In this document: in pieces, positions 35,687 through 47,598 of the stretch
Layout of the letters: each line of letters opens with the position of its first letter
Numbering within the stretch: position 1 is the first letter of the stretch
Assembly (NCBI GenBank): GCA_961205875.1
Contig: OY540815.1
Location: 4,216,001 to 4,280,000, forward strand
Direction of reading: 5' to 3'
From: Sialis fuliginosa
Lineage: Eukaryota; Arthropoda; Insecta; Megaloptera; Sialidae
DNA length: 64,000 nucleotides
The notes under the pieces: model-generated
What the model was told of the DNA's origin: nothing
Databases searched by the model: none
What the model saw: only the letters and a program-made list of their open reading frames with translations
Translations under genes and position numbers: made by a program

Positions 35687-37239
35687 CAATAGTGCGTCCG
35701 GCTTTCCTAGCGCACTTCCCGTAGGAGATAGAAAAAAAAGTTTAGTACATAATATTATTGGTTTGAAAAGATCAACGTCGTAAAATTATTTTCAACAATA
35801 CAGGGTGTCCCATTTTTGCGCTATAACAAAAACAAAGATTTTTTAAATGGAATACCCTGTAACGTTTTATGTCTTCCGATGTCGTTTCTTAACCTCTACA
35901 TTAACGTCTGTTCATTTTTTAATTTAGTGACAGTATTGCCAAATTATAATTTTTTTTCCGAAAAATAATCCATATTCAGGCTCAACTATAAAAAATCGTT
36001 GCGACCTAATTTTTTTTGAAGTGATGAATTTTTTTTAGCAACAATGTTAGCCCAGATAAAGAGTAACATTTTGATAATAAACAATTTAAATTTAGTTCTA
36101 CATGGTGTTAATAAAAAAATGTCAAAGTTTGCAATCTTCAAAATAATAAAACTCATTTTTTTCAAATGTGACTACCCTTTTTTTATTTCACTATTCGATG
36201 TGTTTTTTTCTCCTTTTCAATTTGTATAGGGGATATCTTATGTCTAAACCCCATACTTTCTGAGAGTTTCAATAATTTTCACAAAAGTAACCATTTCACC
36301 ATGTTTTTATGCACCGAAATAGGCCAAACAAATGCAAAATAAATGCGAAACAATTACAAAACAAATGCCGGTAAATTGATTTGTGCCAGGATGAAAATTG
36401 AAGACATTTCGAACATTTATTGTAGTCTTTTATTTTTTATATGTATTTTCAATTTTGTTACTTATCATAGTTTTTTGAATAAAATAAATAATTTTATTAC
36501 ATAAGTATTATCCGTTTTAATTATAAATTTTAATTAAATGTTACATTGATACTTAAGTACTTACATTTTGGCATTTCTTTTGCATCAGCACAGCCTACTT
36601 CGGTGCATAAAAACGTGGTGAAATGGTTACTTTTGTGAAAATTATTGAATATCTCAGAAAGTATGAGGTTTAGACATAAGATATCCCCTATACAAATTGA
36701 AAAGGAGAAAAAAACACATCGAATAGTGAAATAAAAAAAGGGTAGTCACATTTGAAAAAAATGAGTTTTATCATTTTGAAGATTGCAAACTTTGACATTT
36801 TTTTATTAACACCATGTAGAACTAAATTTAAATTGTTTATTATCAAAATGTTACTCTTTATCTGGCTAACATTGTTCCTAAAAAAATTCATCACTTCAAA
36901 AAAAATTAGGTCGCAACGATTTTTTATAGTTGAGCCTGAATATGGATTATTTTTCGGAAAAAAAATTATAATTTGGCAATACTGTCACTAAATTAAAAAA
37001 TGAACAGACGTTAATGTAGAGGTTAAGAACCGACATCGGAAGACATAAAACGTTACAGGGTATTCCATTTAAAAAAATCTTTGTTTTTGTTATAGCGCAA
37101 AAATGGGACACCCTGTATTGTTGAAAATAATTTTACGACGTTGATCTTTTCAAACCAATAATATTATGTACTAAACTTTTTTTTCTATCTCCTACGGGAA
37201 GTGCGCTAGGAAAGCCGGACGCACTATTGAACTATCCTG
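35687..37239. mobile_element. 1.55-kb foldback element
   Basis: CAGGCTAGTTCAATAGTGCG at the left; its near-complement ends at 37239; TA on both sides (35685-35686, 37240-37241). Arms of about 640 bases, roughly 35687-36330 and 36600-37239, pair almost perfectly, leaving a spacer of about 270 bases. A 61-codon frame appears in both arms (36044-36229 plus, 36688-36894 minus) simply because the arms are copies. Within each arm lies a further repeat-like phrase ACAGGGTGTCCCATTTTT. Confidence 0.9.
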
Positions 37240-37241
37240 TA

Positions 37242-37962
37242 TATATTTTTTTTTAAATAAAATTTAAAATTTTCTTAACAAAAGTTGTTAATTTAAATAT
37301 ATTTTTTAAGATAAAATACTAATTGATAGATCATTCCATTTAAAATTTTTGAATTAACCCCAATTGAAGTTTTGCATTTTTAATATGTCGCGTATGATAC
37401 TTTAAATTATCCAAATCTCAAATAATTATTAGAATTTTCATTATTTCTACTTTCAAATCATTATTTAAAAATAAAATTTTACTAATATTTAACGAAACTA
37501 GAGCAATTTTAGTAAAACCCTAAAATTTGGGAACAAGTCGCCATATTTTCTAAACAATTGAATGTATGAAAAAATACGAGGAAGGAAGTATTGTGCATTT
37601 ATTTGACAGATGTTTTAATATTGGATTTCTTGTCTCGGCGATAAATAAATATACAATTATTTACTTACTTTTTTACTAAAAAAGTAAATTTTTAGAATCA
37701 CAAAAAAACCTACGAAAAAGAAGCAATTATGTGGAGTACATTTTATCTTTAAAAACTTCATTAACAGTTCTTGTCAAGTGTCAATATCCGTTGAAGTAAA
37801 CAATTTCCGCTAAATAAAGAAAATGATGAAAAACTGTACAAACAAAATTTATTGGAAAGTGTAGTCCAATTAATTTTTTATTAATGAATAAACTTGTTGA
37901 AGAAGAAAAATTAAATAATTTAGTAACTTTTTTTACTTAATGATTATTAAGCGTGAAATATA
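37242..37962. other. Unassigned DNA with a family F scrap
   Basis: GAGGAAGGAAGTATTGTGCA and TTTGACAGATGTTTTA at about 37579-37618 match the right end of family F. Otherwise AT-rich. Confidence 0.45.
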
Positions 37963-38190
37963 CAGGAAGTCCCGTGAACATACAGACAAACTTTCAAGAG
38001 TTGTCGAAGACTTTAAAACAATCGCTTTTTGTTAATAAACCCATGTCCGCAAACGAGCCATTTCTGTAGTAGAGCAAAAGAAAGAACCCCACACAAAAGC
38101 AATGGATATTACCTTTTGGTTGAATTTTTTTGTAGCGTGGGGAAATGATAGTTCAAAGTATGCTGATTAAAAGTTGTAATGACTGCAATC
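37963..38190 (+). mobile_element. Family J fragment, copy 2
   Basis: Collinear with 29367-29600 from CAGGAAGTCCCGTGAACATA. Compared with copy 1 it holds an extra phrase around 38057-38080. Confidence 0.6.
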
Positions 38191-38558
38191 TACAAAAATC
38201 AATAATTTCTGCTTCATCCAAACATTCTATGTTTATGTTTATTTTTATATTTATCTCCTAAAGCTAAAGGATGAACTTTTAGAAAATTTTGCAAAGGATG
38301 AAAAGTTCTCAGTATTATTCAGACTATTCCAGTCAATATAAATAAAATATTTTTAGAATTTTTTCCTGCTTTAAATTCAATAGTTACTAATTCTGTTATT
38401 ATTACAAATTATCGCACCGTAACTCTGGTTTTCTAGTTTAATAAAAATCTCAATTTTTTAACAGATGTAGGAGGTATGTGAATTTCAATTGTTATGCTTA
38501 GTTGTGCAGCTGACTTCATGCGTTACATGACAGACTAAAGTTTGTTTATTACTATTAT
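38191..38558. other. Unassigned AT-rich DNA
   Basis: Nothing recognised. Confidence 0.45.
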
Positions 38559-38890
38559 AGCCGGTATTATAAAGAATTTGCTTGAGTGCAAAAACAAATA
38601 AGCCTCCAGCTAACGCTATGTGATAGGCACTGAATATAAATGACAACACACTCACAGAAATAGCGAATGAAATCGTACATATGATAACCTTGGCGCATGC
38701 GGGATTAATATAATCAGCGACCTAAAATAAGTGCTGCCAAGTGTACCTCATAAAATGCATTATTTACATTATTATACATACTGATTTAAAATATCGAGCA
38801 ATTTTATAAAAATTTGATACGTAGTAGAATGCGTTAGCTGGAATCAAATTTTTTTTACACTCAAGCAAATTCTTTAAAATATCGGACATT
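38559..38890. mobile_element. Family L MITE, copy 1
   Basis: AAAGAATTTGCTTGAGTG near the left end is answered by CACTCAAGCAAATTCTTT near the right; the outer bases CCGGTATTAT and ATATCGGACA also pair. The body recurs at 44300-44551. Non-coding. Confidence 0.8.
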
Positions 38891-39655
38891 AGAAATTTAT
38901 TTTTGTACGCCTGGTGCAAGAATAAAAAAATTACACATTTTTAATTTTAATTTTGACAAATAACAAAAGGCCTTTATAAAAGTATTATTTCCTTTCACCA
39001 TACACAAAATAATCCGCACTCGCATTATCTCTTCCGGTTTCCGAGGTCTAATTCAATTTCAGCCATTATAAAAACTTCTTAACTCGTTTAACGATGTGCA
39101 ACTGAAAGCATAAAAGCAGAGCTGCATTTACAGGATATTTAATTATAAAGCTATACCACGGTTAATATAATACTCATTAAAGATATATTTATGTTTCTGA
39201 GTGCCTATTAAACTAATGTTCAGAATTAATATGTTTTATATGCATATAATTTTTTAAATGGGTATTTTTATGTTATTCATTAATTAAATTATGGGTATCA
39301 AAATAAAGTAAAAAACGGGTTAGTTTCCGACTACCTAGTTTATTTATTATTTTTTACTTTCGTATTAATAAGGTAAAATCACCTAATTTCGTCCCCTTAT
39401 TTATCTCTGAAAATAACCAGTGTTATCCGTGGATGAAATGGGTTTCTTGATTGTTTTCTGTCTTGATTGCCCTAGGGCACTTCACGATCCTCCCAGTCAT
39501 CCATGTCTGGTAGTGGCATAACTGGTTGTATATAATGCCAAAAAAAAGCAGTGTCATCTCAAATCAATTTCTGGAACTAACGAAATATTTGATTTTTCAC
39601 GGCCATTTTGGTAATTTTGAAGGCGACAGTTCAAATCTACTTTGCGTTTTTAAGA
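38891..39655. other. Unassigned DNA
   Basis: No copy elsewhere in the window and no coding frame; mildly less AT-rich near 39440-39530. Confidence 0.4.
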
Positions 39656-40437
39656 AAGGAAAAAAAAGGTACAAGTAAGTGAAAAACATTTGAGTACAAT
39701 TTTCGGTCTATGTGATGGGGTCCAAAATAAACTTGACAGTGTTCGTCATAATTTTCAGTGAAAGTACTAATTAAAAGCTACATTCTGAATTTTTTCAGAT
39801 TTTTTTAATTGATAGTTTAGAAATTAGGGTGGAGGGGACGCTCTGATAACGACATTTAAATGCACATATATCGTGACTGAAGGGTTAAATTTAAAAGGTC
39901 ATTTAACATTTTTTGTTGTATTTTAGTAGACCTATCTAATGACATCCCACTCAATGGATTAAATGAAAAAAAATGTGTTTACTTTTCAGTCTATGGGAGG
40001 GGGTCCAAAATAATTTTGACAGTATTCGTTATAATTTTCAGTGGAAGTACTAATTAAAAGCTACATTCTGAATTTTTTTCAGATTTTTTGAATAGATAGT
40101 TTAGAAATTAGGGTGGGGTGGACGCTCTGATAACGACATTTAAATGCAAATAACTCGTGACTGAAGAGTTAAAATCAAACATTTTTTGTTTTAAGAGTCT
40201 TATCTAATGATACCCCACTCAATGGGGTAAGTGAAAAAAAAAATGTGAGTTCACTTTTCAGTCTATGAAAAGGGGGTCCAAAAAAATTTTTTTTTCCAAA
40301 AATCTTATCATTTCTGGCTTTGTGTTATCAGTCTTCGTCCGTATACCAAATTTCATCTTAATCGGCTTAAATTTTTCAGGACGGACGGACATGGCGAAAC
40401 TATAAGGTTTCCTAGTTTTCTACGGAAACTTAAAAAG
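39656..40437 (+). mobile_element. Family C repeat, copy 4
   Basis: Two body units spaced 283 bases (GTGTTCGTCATA at 39739, GTATTCGTTATA at 40022), each with AAAAGCTACATTCTGAATTT and CTGATAACGACATT, then the closing GACGGACGGACATGGCGAAA and CTACGGAAAC. This is the best-preserved right end of the family. Confidence 0.75.
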
Positions 40438-41820
40438 GCTTGAAAACTTTATGCTTTATGCAACCCACCATTAGACTTGTAATATAAACAATAGCAATGA
40501 CACGATAAAACAAACTTAATTGCAATAGATTTTAAAAACTTTTTGAAAAACATGTGCAGTGAACGCTGATAATTGTCTTGTGATCTCAGCATCCAAATAT
40601 AATTATACATATTTTCCGATTTTTTGTAGATATTATTTTCGAGGGGGCAAATATTTTTACAATTGTATTCAAAATTTTAAAAATAATAAAACGTTTAAGT
40701 ACATACTTAAGCCTTGTGTTATTGGATAAATGTTTATACGTTCCTTAATGGATAGGTAACCTGGTATCTTCATATGATTTGTACGTATGCGATTTACTCA
40801 ATAGGGAGAGTGAAAAAGATTTTTTGACTACAGTTTTCAGTCCAAATTTTTTTTTTTAATTTTTTTAATTTTCTGTTTTTGGATCATCAATTTACGTCCG
40901 TATACCAAATTTCATCTTAATAGGTACATAAATGAGAGAATGAAAGTACACGGGTACCTTATTCATTAACCAACGTTCGTTTAAAATTAGATCCAGAAAT
41001 CTGTTACTTCTAAATACCTTTTTGACATTTTTTTTAAGAAATAGCATAACAATAAATGGATCTTGGCATTCCGGGATGCCCATAAAATAAAATAAATAAT
41101 TACATACTAAACTCGTCGAATGAAAGGGTTAAATTCTTTGGAATACCAGCTTTCATCTGATACTTCACTCGAATTTGCATAACTTCAAAACCACATAAAA
41201 AGAGACTTTGTATATGAAAGTCTCGTGGCATCCATTGTAGTTATTTATATTTATGTATTGTAGACAACAGACTAAATATTAATTAAAATTTTAATGTAAT
41301 TTAACAATTCATTACTAATTGGCTTTCTTTATTTAACATCGTTTTCTTGCTACTTTTAACATTATGAACATATTCGTAATATTCTTTGTGTAAATGATTC
41401 ATTGAGAAAAATTAATGGTACGAGAAAATTAAAAAGATAAAAGCAAAACAATGTTTTTAATTTTCATATGGTTTATGATAGTGGTAATTTAGAATAAACA
41501 CATTAAGGAGATGAAAATGAAAAGAGTAAGTTTTTCCAAGACATTAGAACAAAAGTTTTCATAAATTCGAATTAGAGATATTTTATAAAAATATATGAAG
41601 AAGCAAGCTATCATTTTACTTTTTTAAGTGTTATTAAACACTATACATTAGTATACATACATACATTTTATTTCATTTTCATAATTAAAAAAATCACTTT
41701 TCAGGTCAGTCTCCAGGATTTTCATGAATTTACAATATGTTATAAAGGCTATTGTAAGGATATATTCCAGCATAATTTAAATTTTTTATAATTATTTATA
41801 AATAAGTTATAACTTATAAC
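40438..41820. other. Unassigned DNA with a C-related fragment
   Basis: 40890-41130 is the partner of 28600-28860. The remainder is AT-rich without a gene. Confidence 0.45.
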
Positions 41821-42109
41821 TAGAGATTGGAAAAATAGTTGTTATTTTCAATGAAATAGTTACTATTTGAATTTTTTTCGGAAAATAGTTAATAAATAAT
41901 TTTTGTTACGATTTAATAATAATTAGTGCAAACGAAGCAGTAAAAAGTGACGTAAATAGTTTAAAAATAGTTGGAACGGTAGTTGCAAATAGTTGATTTC
42001 AAATTGTGTTCAATCAAATCAGTTTTCTGAAAACGGTGGAGATATGTAAAAAAAATTACAATAAATGCATTTTTACGCAATAGTTGTAAAACTATTTTTC
42101 CAATCTCTA
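41821..42109 (-). mobile_element. hAT MITE, inverted copy
   Basis: TAGAGATTGGAAAAATAGTT and AACTATTTTTCCAATCTCTA ends; the body is the complement of 22765-23054. The flanks (CTTATAAC, TTAATTAT) do not match, so this insertion is older or its edge was altered. Confidence 0.9.
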
Positions 42110-43119
42110 TTAATTATAAATGATTATTCTGTGCATTTTTATTTAAAACAGGGAAAAAGTTTATGAAAATTTTTCATATTCTATTTTGCTATTATAACGT
42201 ATTGAATTTTGTAGGAATTTTTTTTAATGCCAAATATCTTAAAAGCTGTGCATTTTACGCAAAATTATTAAGAGAGCTTTTTGATCGACAAAATACAGAA
42301 TTATCGATTCGATTTTTTTGAATAAAATATAAATTATAGCTCATTGTATTCTGAAAATAATGCCGTTTGGCTAGTTAGTTTACTCTTAATATTTTTTAAG
42401 ATATATGTACATTTTTAAGTGCAACGCCGAGCGATAGCCTGAGTTCGCTATACAGAGAAGTCGATACGGTTTAGAAAGTTGTATGGATTCGACTTCCTGA
42501 TTTTAATTGAAACTAAAAAAAAATAAAGTGGATATGTACTACATATTACATACATAATATGTTATATATCGAAATTCTCAACAGTCACAATATCAAATTA
42601 CATGAATAAATAAAACTACTCGTACAATACCAAATAATATTAAGAAAAACGAACTGTATCATCAACAGTTTTAAGTAGAAAAGTTTTAGCAAAAAGATAA
42701 GTAAACTCCTTGAACAAAAATGAAGTTTCTCGTGGAGCACGTCAGATGGCAGCACGTAATTATTTTACGTTTGTACAATTGTTGCAACGCTAGCTGCAAA
42801 TACTACAACGGAATAATCAAATTCTAATTTCAAAACTTTCTCATAATTTTCGTACCCACACACTGTAATAAATAAAGTTTGAATTATAAAGTTGCGAAAG
42901 AACGATTTACAGTAATTTGCTTTATTTAAATAATGTTGTATCGTGAGTAAATTAATAGCGTCTCGTGAATAAATAACACACAAGTTTTAAATTTAATTAA
43001 GTGTGTACTGTATATAACAATGAAAATAATATTTGTATAAATATTTACTTATACACAAGATGTAATGTCATATGAAGTTAGTGTGTGTGTATTTATATAT
43101 GTCGCAGCCGGATGGTAAA
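42110..43119. other. Unassigned DNA
   Basis: AT-rich; a 72-codon minus-strand frame at 42765-42983 has no recognised motif. Nothing else. Confidence 0.4.
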
Positions 43120-43145
43120 TTTAGCCGTTTTACAAAACGGCTAAA
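43120..43145. repeat. Perfect 12-bp-arm palindrome, part of a cluster
   Basis: TTTAGCCGTTTT and its complement around a 2-base centre. Imperfect relatives follow at 43175-43194 (CGTTTTACAATACGGCTAA) and 43203-43223. They sit within 180 bases upstream of the possible exon at 43299. Confidence 0.85.
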
Positions 43146-43298
43146 CTTTCATCCGCCAGATTGAATAATATCATACGTTTTACAATACGGCTAACCCAAC
43201 GCTTAGCCGCTTTATTAAATGGCAATAATCGAACCGCCCTATTGAAAAATTTAGTGTTGTTATCTACCACCAGAGGCGCTGAATACCATTACGAGAAA

Positions 43299-43427
43299 AT
43301 GGCATCCTCCAGTGACAATGTTCTGTCACAAACAGTAGATAAAACAGTAATTGTTCAAAATAAGTATGTAGTTATTTATAATAGAGATAATGCTCTACTA
43401 ATACACAAGTTAACTGTCCTTGTTTAG
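43299..43427 (+). CDS. Possible first coding exon, unrecognised product
   Basis: ATG in a reasonable context (AAAATGG) opens MASSSDNVLSQTVDKTVIVQ; a GTATGT splice-donor match sits at 43364 after 65 coding bases. Read without splicing, the frame stops at 43427, giving 42 residues. Upstream lies a palindrome cluster; the stop lies just before a TTAGG block. No downstream exon could be identified, and no family is recognised. It may equally be a chance frame. Confidence 0.18.
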   Translation: MASSSDNVLSQTVDKTVIVQNKYVVIYNRDNALLIHKLTVLV

Positions 43428-43447
43428 GTTAGGTTAGGTTAGGTTAG
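43424..43447 (+). repeat. Interstitial telomere-type (TTAGG)n
   Basis: Four TTAGG units plus TTAG. TTAGG is the ancestral insect telomere repeat. Two-unit traces also occur near 51451 and, as CCTAA, near 60088. Confidence 0.9.
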
Positions 43448-43516
43448 CTCGAATTCAAACATTTTACAATTAGTCAATTCTAATTAAAATTTGCCAAGGT
43501 TTTTACAGTATTACTT

Positions 43517-43864
43517 ATAGTCGGGGAGGTAAGCGACAAAACTTTGCAACTACTTTATAGAGGCTGATTTTTTGCGCGTTTAACTTAACGAGTTTAACGC
43601 GCCCGGTTGCAAGATTTTGAATGCTGACTATGATAAAAGGGGTTCTTACTTAGTATACTGTCTACAAATAAATTTTCAGATTTTATAAAGAAGTTGCAAC
43701 GTGTATTGATTTTTTACAAAAATAAAGCCGCCCCCGTATCAAACGCTAACGAAACTAGCTGACTGACGGCAGGCTGTATCTCTACACCACAAATGTGACG
43801 TAATATCAAAAAATCAGCCTTTATAAAGCAGTTGCAATATTTCGTCGCTCACCTCGCGGACTAT
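43517..43864. mobile_element. 348-bp TIR MITE
   Basis: ATAGTCGGGGAGGTAAGCGA at the left pairs with its near-complement at 43845-43864, and pairing continues for about 58 bases (TGCAACT, AGGCTGATTTTTTG). The centre carries GTTTAACGCGCCC. No partner copy here. The target duplication is uncertain because the flanks are AT-rich. Confidence 0.85.
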
Positions 43865-44299
43865 TGCATTTAATCGGTATTTTCAGCTTATTTGAGTGCT
43901 TATCCACGATGAACGTTTCATCACAATTCACTGTAGTAATTTGAGAATCCTCGTATCAAAGTGTTTTTAATAGAAAGACGGAATAGGGTTAAAAAAGTAT
44001 AATTTATGTTTTGTGAAAAAAAAACTTATTAAAATGGAAAAATATTGTTTTAAATTTTGATGTAAGTAGAAGAAAAAGTTTTGCAGAAAAAATTACATTT
44101 TAGCATTCATACGTGGAAAAGTTTTTCTATATTTTGTGCTTATAGATAAACAAACTTTCACAAAGTAATAATTCCCATATTTTCCATACGTTAGTTTTTG
44201 TTTTACTATTGTTTACTTTTAATATTTCATTTTACGATATTATTTTTCACCACAACATAGAGGTAAAAGTTGCTTTTACAAATGTAGAACCTTTTTTCT
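43865..44299. other. Unassigned AT-rich DNA
   Basis: Nothing recognised. Confidence 0.45.
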
Positions 44300-44551
44300 T
44301 CAGAAAATGAAATGAATGAAATCATACATATAATAACCTTGTCGCATGCACGATAAGTGCAATTAGCGACTTAAAATATGTTCTGCCAAATGTACCTCAT
44401 AAAATGCATAACATTTACATTATTATACATTGCTTTTAAATATGCTTTAAAATATCTAGCAATTTCATAACAATTTGACACCTAGCAGATAGAGTTGGCT
44501 GGAAGCTAATTTGCTTTTGAACTCAAGCAAATTCCTTATAATACCGGGCAT
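44300..44551 (+). mobile_element. Family L MITE, copy 2, left-truncated
   Basis: Matches 38646-38890 from GAAATCATACATATAATAAC to ACTCAAGCAAATTC; the left inverted repeat is missing. Confidence 0.7.
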
Positions 44552-44876
44552 AAATAACTAAATTAAAAATATTTGCCGATATAAGATTACCGCAATTACT
44601 TAATCATAAACATCGGGCAACAAAAAAAAAAACTTTCGTTTTGCGGCCGAGACCACGATCCCAAAGGTTTATCACTTGCTGAAACTGAATTCAACCACCA
44701 AATTTTTCAATAAGCTCAGGTTATTGAGATATCCTAACCTAAAAGTGGCAAAAATAACGATTTTAACATATTTATGAATATATTACCAATCAGACAATTT
44801 TTTCTAAAGTTTTTCATTCACGGTAACAAATAATACTATATTTCCATTTTAAAATAAACTTTACTGTTCACTATAT

Positions 44877-45703
44877 GTTGCTTCCTCGCAATATCGAAGA
44901 TACGAGAAGCTATGTGATCGTTTCAGATTGAGACAAAAAAAAAGTTCTCCAATTTCAAAATTTTAAATTTATTTATCCGTTTCACGTCAAGACAAACACT
45001 TTTCATTCCGTGTCTGTCTGTCTGTCCGTGTGTCCGTGTGTCCGTGTGTTCGTCCGTCCGTCTGTCCCCTGAATCCTTGTCACACGCATAACTCATGAAC
45101 CACTGAACCGATATTATTGAAACTTGGTCGGATGGTTGGGTTTGGTTTGAGGACGGTCCCATTTCAAAATCATCAAAATCGTGTGTAAGGGGGAGGGGTG
45201 ACACCCCAAAATATTTATTTTTTCAAGATATCTCATAAACGACACATGTTCCGAGAAAATTTTATAGAATATTTTTTGTAGAGAATTAAATTTCCTATAA
45301 TATGGGTCTACTACGTTTGTTGTAAAATATTCCCTTACAAAGATTTATCTAAATTTATTTTAAAAATTCGTGTTTTGTTTTTCTAAATTGATATTTGATT
45401 GGATATATTAAGTGTCATTTTGACGTTTTAAATGTCACTTTGGCGTTTTAAATGTCACTTTGACGTTTTAAATGTCATTTTGACATTTGCATAAATTTAG
45501 ATTTAGATTGAAATTGTCAAAAAATTAAAAATATATGAAAAAATATTCAGGTGCGTTTTAAGAAAAAATTCGAACTAAAATTTTTTAGTAAAATTTGTAT
45601 AAAAATTAAATGGTTAACCAATGCCAGGCAATTTATCTGAACACTATCGGTTTTAGTGAATTTAGCACGAGGAAGCACTGTGCATTTACTTGGCAGATGT
45701 TTT
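44877..45703 (+). mobile_element. Family F element, copy 2
   Basis: Nearly identical to 14557-15368, differing by scattered substitutions, extra CCGTGTGT units in the simple repeat near 45030 and a short insertion near 45567. The flanks differ, so both are independent insertions. Confidence 0.85.
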
Positions 45704-45975
45704 TTTTTTCGCTTTTATTTACTAGTTTTTTTAGAAATTATATGATATTTTTACAAATAACCAGATATAACAAAATCTGTTTTTAATTTTTTTTTAATAG
45801 CCACCATTTCGTAAAACCCATAGTTTACGAGTTATGTATAATGTTCACAATATGGCCAATGTGAAAAATACATATCTTTGCTTAGACTGCTTTAGAGCAC
45901 GTACAAATTATATGTAACGAATATTTTTCTAATAAAAATTAATGGAAGATTAATAAAAATAAATATTAAACTATA

Positions 45976-46853
45976 CAGGGTGGGGCATTTAAAGTGTTAC
46001 AGATGATTATCTCAGAACCATCGCATATTTGAAAAAAATATTTCAACCAAAAAATGTTTGGTTGTAAGGGGGTAATCGAATAGTAATATTTATTTGCTAT
46101 TTTAACGTAGCCTTCAGGGATATTTGAAGGTCAACATCATTTTTTTAAATAGGAACCTATATTTTTTATTTAGTAATCTTACTTTACGTGAAAAAATACG
46201 AATCTTTCATTGAAAACTTTTTTTTGAACAACCCAAGCATTCCAAGGTATCTAACAAAATAATTCGAGATTTTGAATTTTTTACTCAGAAACCATAAACT
46301 TTAGAAAAAAAGTACAAGATACAAAAAATGTTTATTTTGGTCTAATGAAACTTGGAGAATTATTCTAGATTTTTTTTAACATTTCGTACTTTTTTTTGTT
46401 TTTGCTAAAATAAAATAAATAGAAAAAGTTTTTAAAAGTTTAAAATTTTTTAAAAATAATTCTCCACGCTTTATTAGACCAAAATAAATATTTTGTGTAT
46501 TCTGTACTTTTTTTCTAAACTTTGTGGTTTCTGAGTAAAAAAATTCTTGTAAGTTCAAAATCTCGAATTATTTTGTTAGATACCTTGGAAACCTTGGATT
46601 GTTCAAAAAAAAGTTTTCAATGAATGATTCGTGTTTTTTCACGTAGAATAAGATTACTAAATAAAAATTATAGGTTCCTATTTAAAAAATGATGTTGACC
46701 TTCAAATATTCTTGAAGGCTACGTTAAAATAGCAAATAAATATTACTATTCGATTACCCTCTTACAACCAAACTTTTTTTAGTTGAAACATTTTTTTCAA
46801 ATATGCGATGGTTCTGAGATAATCAACTGTAACACTTTAAATGCCCCACCCTG
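45976..46853. mobile_element. 878-bp foldback element, copy 2
   Basis: Same family as 29966-30838, TA at 45974-45975 and 46854-46855. Arms meet near 46410. Each copy shows small private differences in either arm. Confidence 0.9.
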
Positions 46854-46855
46854 TA

Positions 46856-47084
46856 TAAATCTGTTTTTGTATTTCTTGTTATTTTGCTGCAACAATAATT
46901 ATTTCTGTAGATAGTTTTTCAAAACTTTTAAATTAACTTTAAAACAATGTAGAATAACTTAATTTCGACCCTATTCCTCAAAATCAATACTAATTTTTTT
47001 TGTAAACCTGGTTTTTAACTTATGTATCTATGGGACATATTGCGACTAATGAGGTATTTGCGACTAACGAGGGAGTTAACAAAT
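46856..47084. other. Unassigned DNA
   Basis: Includes a short tandem, GCGACTAATGAGG and GCGACTAACGAGG at 47041-47072. No gene. Confidence 0.5.
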
Positions 47085-47520
47085 AAACAACTTTATTCTA
47101 ATAAATATATTGTATATTGACCATTCAATTTGATGATGTTTCATCATTCCATCTGCAAAGAATTCGATGGATTTGTGATTGGAAAAGTTGTCAAGGTGGT
47201 TTTTGATAGTTTCTAAATTTTAAAATTTTATGTCATTTAAACTATTCTGCAGCGAACGGAATAGATGACAGTCCGAGCAAGGAAAACTTCTCAGCCAAAC
47301 TCCAGAAGTTTTTGGCGTACACTTAGTATGACTTTGTATTATCGTGATGAAGTACCACACCGCTTCGATTCGGAAATTCAGAACGTTTTGCTTGGATTGC
47401 ATCCAGTTGGAGACAACATTTATTTAATATTGCTGTACAGAATCAATTTTCATCGCCCGTTACTAGCTGCATTAAAAACGGATCATCTTCATTCCGCCTC
47501 ATAAGTGAATGGCACACAGA
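47085..47520 (-). pseudogene. mariner transposase remnant
   Basis: On the minus strand, in shifting frames and in the right order: DPFLMQLVTGDENW near 47480 (first catalytic Asp region), then a large in-family gap, QLDAIQAKRSEF, SGVVLHHDNTKS near 47340 (second catalytic Asp), SDCHLFRSLQNSLN near 47260 (third region, normally SDYHLFRSL), and IKNHLDNFSNHKSIEFFADG near 47180 at the C terminus. These are the signature blocks of mariner DD34D transposases. The DNA-binding N-terminus is absent, the middle is deleted and there is at least one frameshift near 47315, so it is inactive. The element's ends were not found. Confidence 0.85.
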
Positions 47521-47598
47521 AACACGCTTAATCGATACGGGAAGCTATCCAAATATCCGATATTTGAGATGCATCTTCAAGATAAACATTTTATTTCT

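Noticed and set aside
36044..36894. Two related 61-68-codon frames on opposite strands read as a gene pair
   Set aside because: They are the same bases seen in both arms of the 35687-37239 foldback; the translation is AT-driven and lacks any motif.
43260..43285. CTCF-like site CCACCAGAGGCGCT (and AGATGGCG near 4014)
   Set aside because: The first is one base short of the consensus spacing and the second lies in a transposon; single short matches are not evidence.
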